Source of the DNA: Ardenticatenales bacterium
GTDB taxonomy: Bacteria > Chloroflexota > Anaerolineae > Ardenticatenales > Ardenticatenaceae
Length of the DNA stretch: 5,748 bases
Reading direction: 5' to 3'
Assembly: GCA_013812995.1 (NCBI GenBank)
Contig: JACCSL010000991.1
Location: 1-5,748 of the forward strand
Both the position numbers and the translations under genes were made by a program. Below the pieces are notes generated by a model that searched no databases, was not told where the DNA came from, and was given only the letters and a program-made list of their open reading frames with translations. Shown here piece by piece: positions 1 to 5,237 of the stretch (positions are counted from its first letter, which is position 1; every line of letters begins with the position of its first letter).

Positions 1-14
1 TGGGTTGTAGGGAA

Positions 15-767
15 TCAGGCCTCGGGGCGACCCACGAGGGTGGGGCGCTGAATGTTCACCTCGGCCTCGCCAACAAATTCTCCATTGACGAAAAGCTGGA
101 CGTTCCACCGGCCCGGCTCCATGCGCGGTGCGTAGTCCAAAAGCTGGATCATCTGCTGGCCGCGCGCCTGCTCCGTCCACTCAACCGGCGGCTGCTGGTA
201 GCGCTCGTTGTTGACCGTGAGCACATACTGGACCATGTCCCCCTCGCTCACCCCGTTGAGATTCGCGAAGAACCACAGCTCCTCGGACTCAAGGGAGAGC
301 GTATTCCCGCAGAGCGCCTCGTTGCAGAACCGGGACTCGGCCAAGCAGGGGGCGTCGGGCGTGGCAAGGAGGCCACAGGCAAGCCAGCCGCTCGTGCCAT
401 CCGTCTGCTGAACCAGGTACCACAGGTGACCACAGGCCATTCGTTTCCCAACCATCTCGACCATCGTGTTGGTGGGGAGCGCGTGGCCGGTCATCCGGGC
501 ACCACAGGGCGCAACGAGGAAGGTCACCGTCGCATCCTCGCCCAGGACCAGCGTCTGCCCCGTGGCGGCGAGCATGTCAGCGCCCCCGCCCTGCGCCTCC
601 TGGGGCGTGGGGTGAGCAGCGATCAGGTGGGTTGTTAAGGTTGCCCCCTCGACCTCTGCAAAGGCGGGGAGCGTCGGCATCAGGTTGGTGACGACAATGA
701 AGGCCACGCAAACCAGGACAGAAAGAGCAAAAATAGCGGTCAGTTTTTTCCAGATCATAGTGTTCAT
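15..767 (-). CDS. Secreted or membrane-anchored Cys-rich protein with SH3-like domain, function unknown
   Basis: This 250-aa protein is not recognised as a named family. Two lysines (residues 7-8) precede a hydrophobic stretch at about 9-30. The motif AFA at 35-37 could be a signal peptidase I site, so the protein is either exported or held by an uncleaved N-terminal anchor. Residues about 76-135 look like a bacterial SH3-like barrel, with the pattern WYLVQQTDGTSGWL at 116-129. Residues about 160-242 look beta-rich and Ig-like, ending in GRWNVQLFVNGEFVGEAEV. The exported part has six cysteines (88, 112, 131, 141, 148, 153), an even number that would allow three disulfides. The start is fixed by AAAGGAG six bases upstream (780-774). 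That Shine-Dalgarno is buried in a hairpin (see 775-793). A binding role at the cell surface is inference from the SH3-like fold. Confidence 0.85.
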   Translation of the reverse strand: MNTMIWKKLTAIFALSVLVCVAFIVVTNLMPTLPAFAEVEGATLTTHLIAAHPTPQEAQGGGADMLAATGQTLVLGEDATVTFLVAPCGARMTGHALPTNTMVEMVGKRMACGHLWYLVQQTDGTSGWLACGLLATPDAPCLAESRFCNEALCGNTLSLESEELWFFANLNGVSEGDMVQYVLTVNNERYQQPPVEWTEQARGQQMIQLLDYAPRMEPGRWNVQLFVNGEFVGEAEVNIQRPTLVGRPEA

Positions 768-774
768 CTCGCGC

Positions 775-793
775 TCCTTTACTCGGTAAAGGA
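775..793 (-). promoter_or_regulatory. Hairpin sequestering the Shine-Dalgarno of the secreted SH3-like gene
   Basis: On the minus-strand transcript, TCCTTTAC and GTAAAGGA form a perfect 8-bp stem closed by the triloop CGA. A G-U pair can extend it by one. The 3' arm contains AAAGGA of the AAAGGAG ribosome binding site, and the ATG follows seven bases after the arm. With the stem closed the site is masked, so translation should depend on opening it by heat, a ligand, a protein, an RNA, or ribosomes arriving from upstream. The pairing is seen directly; the regulatory role is inference. As DNA the same dyad could instead be an operator. Confidence 0.5.
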
Positions 794-864
794 AGTGATG
801 TAGGGAGCATTGAAGGCTTTAATGCAAGGTTGTTGCCACCGATTTTGGACTGCTAACTGAGGCC

Positions 865-893
865 AGTATAACAGTTGGGCGCGACATCAACTG
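865..893 (-). promoter_or_regulatory. Candidate extended -10 promoter for the secreted SH3-like gene
   Basis: The minus strand reads TGTTATACT at 873-865, an extended -10 (TG, one base, then TATACT, five of six consensus bases). At a 17-base spacing the -35 would be CAGTTG (893-888), which is poor, so the promoter would rely on the extended element. Transcription would start near 858 and leave about 90 nt of leader before the ATG at 767. Confidence 0.45.
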
Positions 894-897
894 TCGC
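871..897. promoter_or_regulatory. Two overlapping dyads at the promoter, candidate operator
   Basis: ACAGTTG (871-877) and CAACTGT (888-894) form a perfect 7-bp inverted repeat with a 10-bp gap. It overlaps the TG of the extended -10 and the -35 position. Nested over it, GCGACA (881-886) and TGTCGC (892-897) form a second perfect 6-bp inverted repeat with a 5-bp gap. Overlapping dyads between -10 and -35 are typical repressor sites, but arms this short also arise by chance. Confidence 0.35.
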
Positions 898-961
898 ATG
901 GCACCAACGAACCTTAAATTTATTGCTTTCAACACCGGGAATGGATTTCGATTCTCTTGTG

Positions 962-1023
962 TGAGTCGAAGCCCTTCCGCGCGAGACGATGTCTGCTAGA
1001 AGTGCGAGGGGAGCCTCGACTCA
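962..1023. repeat. 62-nt imperfect palindrome in the intergenic region
   Basis: The ends TGAGTCGA (962-969) and TCGACTCA (1016-1023) are perfect 8-bp inverted repeats. Inside them, 972-982 and 1002-1011 can pair over about ten base pairs with two G-U pairs and one bulge. A terminal AGAC/GTCT stem (984-987 with 991-994) closes on a GAT loop. An alternative local hairpin, CGAGG with CCTCG (1005-1009 and 1014-1018), competes with it. No T-run follows on either strand, so it is not a standard intrinsic terminator. On the minus strand it starts exactly at the stop codon of the small ORF at 1021-1059. It may be a folded leader RNA element or a remnant of a small palindromic repeat. Confidence 0.5.
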
Positions 1024-1059
1024 GGTACCATATATCTGCTGTTTAGTACACTCTGGCAT
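1021..1059 (-). CDS. Possible 12-codon leader peptide
   Basis: The minus strand has ATG followed by eleven sense codons and TGA, giving MPECTKQQIYGT. AAAGGA (1073-1068) lies eight bases before the ATG, a normal Shine-Dalgarno arrangement. The candidate promoter at 1112-1140 would start transcription about 45 bases upstream. The stop codon forms the first three bases of the outer arm of the 62-nt palindrome, so a ribosome finishing the peptide would sit on that stem, as in attenuation or ribosome-stalling leaders. There is no run of one amino acid that would suggest a classical amino-acid attenuator. A chance ORF is a real alternative because it is so short. Confidence 0.35.
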   Translation of the reverse strand: MPECTKQQIYGT

Positions 1060-1111
1060 TTCTGCCGTCCTTTCTGCGAACCCGTCAGGGGCAGCTCGGT
1101 TGATGGCGAGG

Positions 1112-1140
1112 ACTATAACACACTTTGTTGAGGAATGCAA
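1112..1140 (-). promoter_or_regulatory. Candidate sigma-70-type promoter upstream of the leader ORF
   Basis: The minus strand reads TTGCAT (1140-1135), a 17-base spacer, then TATAGT (1117-1112). The spacer ends in TGT, giving an extended -10, TGTTATAGT. Spacing is optimal and the -10 matches five of six consensus bases. The start would fall near 1105, after the acyl-CoA synthetase stop. It would transcribe the small ORF, the palindrome and, after about 340 nt, the secreted SH3-like gene. The extended -10 closely resembles the one at 865-873 (TGTTATACT). Confidence 0.5.
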
Positions 1141-1175
1141 GCCTTTTTGTTGAATTGATGTTGACTGGATGTGAA

Positions 1176-2894
1176 CTACTCACGAAACTGGCTATTTTCA
1201 TGCGCTGCGAAGAGCGATTCGAGCTTGAGGCGCTGGTATTTCCCCGTACTGGTCACGGGAACCACATCGCCAAAGACAATGACTTTCGGGCTCTTGGAAA
1301 AGGGTAGCTTCTCACGCGCCTGGCGCATGATCTCCTCCTCGCTCACGCTGGCTCCCTCCTCCAGAACGATGTACGCGCCCACCTCTTCCCCATAATATTT
1401 GTTGGGGAAGCCTACCGCGAGCCCGATCTTTACGCCGGGGATGGCCGTCAGCACCTCATCGATCTCGAAGGGCGAATAGTTCACCCCGCCGCGAATAATC
1501 AGCTCCTTGATGCGCCCGGTGATAAAGTAAAAGGGCCGCCCCTGCTCGTCCTCCACCATGAAGCCCTCGTCGCCCGAGCGGAACCAGCCATGCGCGAAGC
1601 AGTCGGCGTTGGCGTCGGGGCGGCGGAAGTAGCCCTGCATGATGTTGTGGCCGCGAATGACGATTTCGCCCTTGTGGTCGGGGCCTGGGGGCAGGATGTT
1701 GCCCTCGGGGTCGTGGATTGCCATCTCGTTGGGTATAATGGGTACACCGATGGAGGGGTAGCCGTAGTCCCGCATCCACTGCTTGTGCTGCGCCTCCGTG
1801 AGGTCCAGCGGGAGGAAGCAGGAGTAGCAGGTCGTCTCGGAGAGCCCGTAGCCGTGCATGATGGGCAGGTGAAAGGTATCCTCGAATTCCTGGCCCAGTT
1901 GCACCGTGAGTGGCCCCGCCCCGCAGATAAAATGGCGGAAGCCGGAAAGATCATACTGTTTAAAGTCCTGCTGCTTGTTCTCCGCCTCCAGCAGGTAGGC
2001 GAGCAGTGTGGGGACAACGCTGACAACCTGGATATTTTCATCTTCGACGCGCTGCCAGAACCAGCGCGGGCTGAAGGTGCGGTTCAGCACGGTAGAACCG
2101 CCGAAAAGGACAGGTGTGATGAGCGTGACCAGAACGCCGTTGACGTGGTGGATGGGTAGCACACACATGGTGTGCTGCTCCGCCGTCATCTGGTGCCACG
2201 CCAGAACACCCTGTGCGTCTACGAGGAGGTTGTACTGGTTGAGCAGCACGCCCTTGGGAGCCCCGGTGGTGCCGGAGGTATAGACGATGATCGCTTCCTG
2301 GGTATTATCGAAGGGCTGCGGCGGCGTGAAGAAGCCCGCGTACTCGCCCTTTTCCTGGCCGAAGTGGCGATCCGCGCCCGGCTCAAGGCTCTCGCCGCCG
2401 ACCTGCACCACGGTTTCAAGCGTGGGCACCTCGCCACGAGCCTGGACCACGCGAGCCAGATACTCGGGGCGCACGAAGGCAGCCTTGCACTCGGCGTTGT
2501 GCATGATGAAGGCGACCCGCTCATCGTCCTCCCCGACGTTGACGGGAACCACGGTGACCCCCAGCGCCCAGGCTGCAAAGTAAATCACCACGGTATCGGC
2601 GTGGTTGTGCGCCATGTTGGCGATGCGATCTCCGGGGCGCAGCCCCAACGCCTCAGCCATGTAGCTGGCGGCCTGGTGAACCGCGTCGCGGAACTCAGCG
2701 TAGCTGTGGTAAGTGGCCTTGTCGGCCTCGTCGTAGTAGGTCAGGTAGCGTTTGTGGGGGGTGGCTGCGGCGCGCTCGTTGAGCAGGTCGCCCAGGGTTC
2801 CCTGGTAGCCCATCTGCTCCTCCGGTGGCTGCCCTTTGTAGCTGCGCGCCGCGTGGAGCTTCGGCAGGACGTCGTCGGCCATGTGCTCGGTCAT
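1176..2894 (-). CDS. Acyl-CoA synthetase (AMP-forming), class I adenylate-forming enzyme
   Basis: The 572-aa protein is full length for the ANL superfamily. It should activate a carboxylic acid with ATP to an acyl-AMP and transfer it to CoA in the cytoplasm. Core motifs are present in order: P-loop YTSGTTGAPKG (205-215), GYGLSETT (348-355), SGDEG with the ATP-ribose Asp at 442, the hinge TGRIKELIIRGG (459-470), and the C-terminal TSTGKYQR, with Lys552 as the expected adenylation lysine. The small C-terminal domain starts near 461. No carrier-protein or condensation domain is fused, which favours a CoA ligase over a peptide-synthetase module. The acid substrate (long-chain, medium-chain or carnitine-like) cannot be told from sequence. 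GAGGAG (2906-2901) lies six bases before the ATG. The gene is divergent from the lipoprotein gene, and no terminator is evident after its stop. Confidence 0.95.
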   Translation of the reverse strand: MTEHMADDVLPKLHAARSYKGQPPEEQMGYQGTLGDLLNERAAATPHKRYLTYYDEADKATYHSYAEFRDAVHQAASYMAEALGLRPGDRIANMAHNHADTVVIYFAAWALGVTVVPVNVGEDDERVAFIMHNAECKAAFVRPEYLARVVQARGEVPTLETVVQVGGESLEPGADRHFGQEKGEYAGFFTPPQPFDNTQEAIIVYTSGTTGAPKGVLLNQYNLLVDAQGVLAWHQMTAEQHTMCVLPIHHVNGVLVTLITPVLFGGSTVLNRTFSPRWFWQRVEDENIQVVSVVPTLLAYLLEAENKQQDFKQYDLSGFRHFICGAGPLTVQLGQEFEDTFHLPIMHGYGLSETTCYSCFLPLDLTEAQHKQWMRDYGYPSIGVPIIPNEMAIHDPEGNILPPGPDHKGEIVIRGHNIMQGYFRRPDANADCFAHGWFRSGDEGFMVEDEQGRPFYFITGRIKELIIRGGVNYSPFEIDEVLTAIPGVKIGLAVGFPNKYYGEEVGAYIVLEEGASVSEEEIMRQAREKLPFSKSPKVIVFGDVVPVTSTGKYQRLKLESLFAAHENSQFRE

Positions 2895-2924
2895 TGTTCT
2901 CTCCTCGTTGAGTGGCTTTTGGCT

Positions 2925-2953
2925 AGCCTACTGAGGAGCAGGGGAATTGGCAA
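2925..2953 (-). promoter_or_regulatory. Candidate promoter of the acyl-CoA synthetase gene
   Basis: The minus strand reads TTGCCA (2953-2948; five of six matches to TTGACA), a 17-base spacer, then TAGGCT (2930-2925; a weak -10). A start near 2918 would give a leader of about 24 nt containing the GAGGAG ribosome site. The good -35 with a poor -10 would fit an activated promoter, and a direct repeat flanks the -35. Confidence 0.4.
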
Positions 2954-2961
2954 GCAGGGGA
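2937..2961. promoter_or_regulatory. 9-bp direct repeat flanking the -35 box, candidate regulator site
   Basis: AGCAGGGGA occurs at 2937-2945 and again at 2953-2961, an exact 9-bp direct repeat separated by 7 bp. The centre-to-centre distance is 16 bp, about one and a half helical turns. The TTGCCA box falls between and at the edge of the copies. Tandem half-sites at a -35 are typical binding sites for activators or repressors. No regulator gene is in the window. Confidence 0.35.
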
Positions 2962-2996
2962 TGCTTCCTGAGCGGGAACGCGGTATGATGGTGCGT

Positions 2997-3005
2997 GGAG
3001 GTGAT
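2997..3005 (+). promoter_or_regulatory. Full-length Shine-Dalgarno of the lipoprotein gene
   Basis: GGAGGTGAT is complementary over nine bases to the common 16S rRNA 3' tail. GGAGG ends six bases before the ATG at 3008. This fixes the start and predicts strong initiation. A possible -10, TATGAT (2984-2989), lies just upstream but has no good -35, and would leave almost no leader before the Shine-Dalgarno. Confidence 0.7.
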
Positions 3006-3007
3006 AG

Positions 3008-4081
3008 ATGAGAATCATTTTTCTGGGCCTACTCGCGCTTTGGCTGGGTGGCTGCGCGCCCACCCCGTCGCCCGTGGCCGAGCAGCGCCCCAGTGCCACG
3101 GGGACAGCGCTGCCAAGTGGCACTGCCACGCGCACGATCAGGCCCAGCGCTACGGCAATGGTTTTCCGGCAACTGACAGCGACGCTCAGACCAACCACGA
3201 CGCCGACCTATGTACCACTTCCCACACTCACCAGCACGCCGGTGCCGCCGCTACAGGCGCACACCTGGGAGCCTGAGCCCGTCCTGATGTTGCTTTATGG
3301 TTATGGCGGGGATGGAGGGCTGGGATTCTCAGCATTCCTACCTTTCGTTTTGTACGGCAATGGAGAATTATTTCTGACAAGATCGCTTCGGGTGAAGGGT
3401 GAATGGAAAATATACGTGTTGACCAAACAATTGGAGCGGAAAGAGATATGTGTCCTACTCAACACAATTGATCAAATGGGCTTCTTTGATTACGACCCTG
3501 CGACATATGAGGCGAACAAGGTACCGTTCGATGGATCATCAGGTACACATGCTTGGCGCTCGAAGGAAGTCGCTCTCTACGGGCTTGATTCGTTGATACA
3601 ACATCTAAAAGTAGATCCGCATTTCTGTGATGGATGTCCCCCGCTTCCTACCATTCTTCCAGCGCTTTGGAATACCCATGACCTATTAAGTCAATACCCG
3701 GAATACGCTGAAGGGTTGGAAATCTACCAACCTAAGCGGCTAGTCGTAGACATTGATGAGATAGAATCTACTTCTGAGGGGGGTCAGTGGCCGCTGGCCT
3801 CACCCACTCTCGCAGAACTGGTTTCGGAAGGACATACGATCATTCTGGAAGGAGAAGCAGCGCGGAGTATTTATGAACTTTTCGGTCAACAGATTCACAA
3901 CTCGATGGTGTGGCATGAGGGAGGCAAGAGCTATAGGGTTTCAACGCTTCCTTTACTGCCTTACCAAGAACTACCTGGTTCTGATTACTACATTCAGCCA
4001 CTCCTTGGTGCGCCGCCACCCCCGTCCACACTCAGCTGCTCGCCGGAGGATGGGCTGCTGGAGTTGCCAGCAACCCCGTAA
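3008..4081 (+). CDS. Putative lipoprotein with Thr/Pro-rich linker, function unknown
   Basis: This 357-aa protein starts with a lipoprotein signal: Arg2, a hydrophobic stretch, then the lipobox LGGC with Cys16 as the predicted lipidated residue. Residues 17-83 are a Thr/Pro/Ser-rich low-complexity linker (for example RPTTTPTYVPLPTLTSTPVP at 61-80), a style frequent in Chloroflexota lipoproteins. The rest, about 88-357, is probably a folded extracytoplasmic domain with segments such as VLYGNGELFL (114-123) and CVLLNTIDQMGFFDYDP (148-164). I recall similar pieces in uncharacterised Chloroflexi proteins but cannot name a family. Besides Cys16 there are cysteines at 148, 207 and 210 (a CDGC pair) and 344. 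The middle of the gene is much less GC-rich than its flanks. A nucleotidyltransferase gene follows after 49 bp. Confidence 0.85.
   Translation: MRIIFLGLLALWLGGCAPTPSPVAEQRPSATGTALPSGTATRTIRPSATAMVFRQLTATLRPTTTPTYVPLPTLTSTPVPPLQAHTWEPEPVLMLLYGYGGDGGLGFSAFLPFVLYGNGELFLTRSLRVKGEWKIYVLTKQLERKEICVLLNTIDQMGFFDYDPATYEANKVPFDGSSGTHAWRSKEVALYGLDSLIQHLKVDPHFCDGCPPLPTILPALWNTHDLLSQYPEYAEGLEIYQPKRLVVDIDEIESTSEGGQWPLASPTLAELVSEGHTIILEGEAARSIYELFGQQIHNSMVWHEGGKSYRVSTLPLLPYQELPGSDYYIQPLLGAPPPPSTLSCSPEDGLLELPATP
3091..3125 (+). repeat. Stem-loop in the linker-coding region of the lipoprotein gene
   Basis: CAGTGCCAC (3091-3099) and GTGGCACTG (3117-3125) are perfect 9-bp inverted repeats around a 17-nt loop that itself contains the palindrome CAGCGCTG. 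It lies 83-117 nt into the coding region. It could slow early elongation, but it may be a by-product of repeated Ser/Ala/Thr codons in the linker. Confidence 0.3.
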
Positions 4082-4130
4082 ACCATGACAATCGCGGCGT
4101 ACAGTCCAAGAAGAAGCGGGGAGAATCAAC

Positions 4131-4925
4131 ATGCAATCAGCTTTTGTGACACGAGAGAAAATCCTTGACGCGCTGCGGGCAGCGCTGGAGCCGCTGGAGT
4201 ATGTCGATGCGATGTGGCAGGCGGGCGCGGCGGCCTTTGGGCGCGTGGATGAGTGGTCCGACATCGACCTCCTGGTGGTGGTGGACGATGAGAAGGTGGC
4301 AGAGGTAAGCGCCGTCATCGAGGAAACGCTCGCGAGCCTCTCGCCCATCGACCTGAAGCTGCCCATGCCCAGCCCACACGGGCATACCGAGACATTCTAC
4401 CGCCTGCGAGAGGCGAGCCCCTTCCTACTCGTGGACCTCTCGGTGATTCCGCGCAGCAATCCCACCACGTCCCAGGAGCGAGAAATTCATGGCACACCAG
4501 TGGTCCACTTCGACAAACGCGGTGTGACGCAGGCAAAGCCGCTCTTGGCTGAGGCGGAGGTGGCCCGACTGCGGGCGCGGCTGGCGACCCTGCGCGGCGT
4601 AACGGAGCTGATCAATGTCCTCACGCTGAAGGAGCTGAACCGGGGCAACCACATGGAGGCCCTGGCCTTCTACCACGCCTTCACGCTGCGCTCCCTTGTC
4701 GAACTGCTACGCATCAAGCATTGCCCGGCACGCAGTGACTTCCACACGCGTTATCTCTACTACGATCTCCCCTCGGAGGTGGTCCAGCGGCTAGAGGGCT
4801 TCTTCTTCGTCGCGAGTGGCGAGGCGCTACGCGAGAAGCAGGCGCAGGCCGAAGTGTGGGTCCGCGAGGTGATTGACTCCATTGAGTTGAAGGAGAGAGG
4901 CGATGCCCACCCCGCTGCTGGTTGA
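4131..4925 (+). CDS. Nucleotidyltransferase of the DNA polymerase beta superfamily
   Basis: This 264-aa protein has an N-terminal nucleotidyltransferase domain (about 1-125). The signature GAAAFGRVDEWSDIDLLVV (32-50) supplies the metal-binding pair Asp44 and Asp46, and Asp102 in LLVDLSV is the likely third acidic residue. The motif opens with Gly-Ala where the family usually has Gly-Ser. Residues about 138-257 are predicted helical and resemble the C-terminal helical domains of small-molecule nucleotidyltransferases such as aminoglycoside or lincosamide adenylyltransferases. The enzyme would transfer a nucleotide from an NTP to a hydroxyl group. The acceptor is unknown and a resistance role is not shown. 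GGGGAG lies seven bases before the ATG. The 3' end overlaps the next ORF by 23 bp, implying co-transcription and translational coupling. At 264 aa it is too large to be a minimal MNT antitoxin. Confidence 0.85.
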   Translation: MQSAFVTREKILDALRAALEPLEYVDAMWQAGAAAFGRVDEWSDIDLLVVVDDEKVAEVSAVIEETLASLSPIDLKLPMPSPHGHTETFYRLREASPFLLVDLSVIPRSNPTTSQEREIHGTPVVHFDKRGVTQAKPLLAEAEVARLRARLATLRGVTELINVLTLKELNRGNHMEALAFYHAFTLRSLVELLRIKHCPARSDFHTRYLYYDLPSEVVQRLEGFFFVASGEALREKQAQAEVWVREVIDSIELKERGDAHPAAG

Positions 4926-5235
4926 CCATGCCGCTTTGACTCTCCATTTCCCCCCAGGTATTCGCCTGAGTGATGACGAGTTCTTTGACTTCTGCCAGGC
5001 GAACCGCGACCGCTCGACCACGGACAGCCTGAAAGTGCTCAAGGAAAAAATGGAGGAATATATCGCAAACGGGGTACAACTGGGCTGGCTCCTCGACCCT
5101 GAGCAGCGACAGCTTTATGTCTACCAACCAGATCAGACAGTGGACCTACTGAATGATCCCAAAAGTCTCTCCGGGGAGGCTACTTTGCCAGGATTCGCGT
5201 TTGATCTTCTATCCATCTGGGAGCCAGGAGTCTAA
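4903..5235 (+). CDS. Uma2-family (DUF820) endonuclease-like ORF, internally deleted, probably inactive
   Basis: This 110-aa ORF carries both ends of a Uma2 protein but not its middle. Residues 12-36 match the usual N-terminus (LHFPPGIRLSDDEFFDFCQA, then NRD). Residues 37-110 match the C-terminal third (DSLKVLKEKMEEYIANGVQL, then GWLLDPEQRQLYVYQP and LPGFAFDL). Family members are usually about 180-200 aa, so roughly 80-90 residues between Asp36 and Arg37 are absent. That section normally holds the PD and E-x-V/K strands of the PD-(D/E)XK nuclease core, so catalysis is unlikely. The frame is intact across the join, AAGGAG lies seven bases before the ATG, and the ORF is nested in an operon, so it is probably still translated. 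It is a decaying gene or a domain kept for binding. Family assignment is from recalled patterns. Confidence 0.75.
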   Translation: MPTPLLVDHAALTLHFPPGIRLSDDEFFDFCQANRDRSTTDSLKVLKEKMEEYIANGVQLGWLLDPEQRQLYVYQPDQTVDLLNDPKSLSGEATLPGFAFDLLSIWEPGV

Positions 5236-5237
5236 CC

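Noticed and set aside
821..1141. AATGCAAG repeated at 821-828 and 1134-1141
   Set aside because: An 8-bp match in about 400 bp is close to chance expectation, and only the second copy sits in a convincing promoter.
1141..1175. Possible intrinsic terminator after the acyl-CoA synthetase
   Set aside because: There is a short homopolymer run but no GC-rich stem next to it, and on the transcribed strand the run reads as A rather than T.
1125..1307. 60-codon plus-strand ORF entering the acyl-CoA synthetase 3' end
   Set aside because: It mostly overlaps the C-terminal domain of the synthetase on the other strand and has no convincing ribosome site.
1590..2159. 189-codon plus-strand ORF inside the acyl-CoA synthetase
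   Set aside because: It is an antisense shadow with no motifs, opposite conserved motifs on the minus strand.
2172..3011. 279-codon plus-strand ORF opposite the 5' half of the acyl-CoA synthetase
   Set aside because: It lies antisense to a gene with complete family motifs, has no recognisable domain or ribosome site, and such long antisense frames are common in GC-rich coding DNA.
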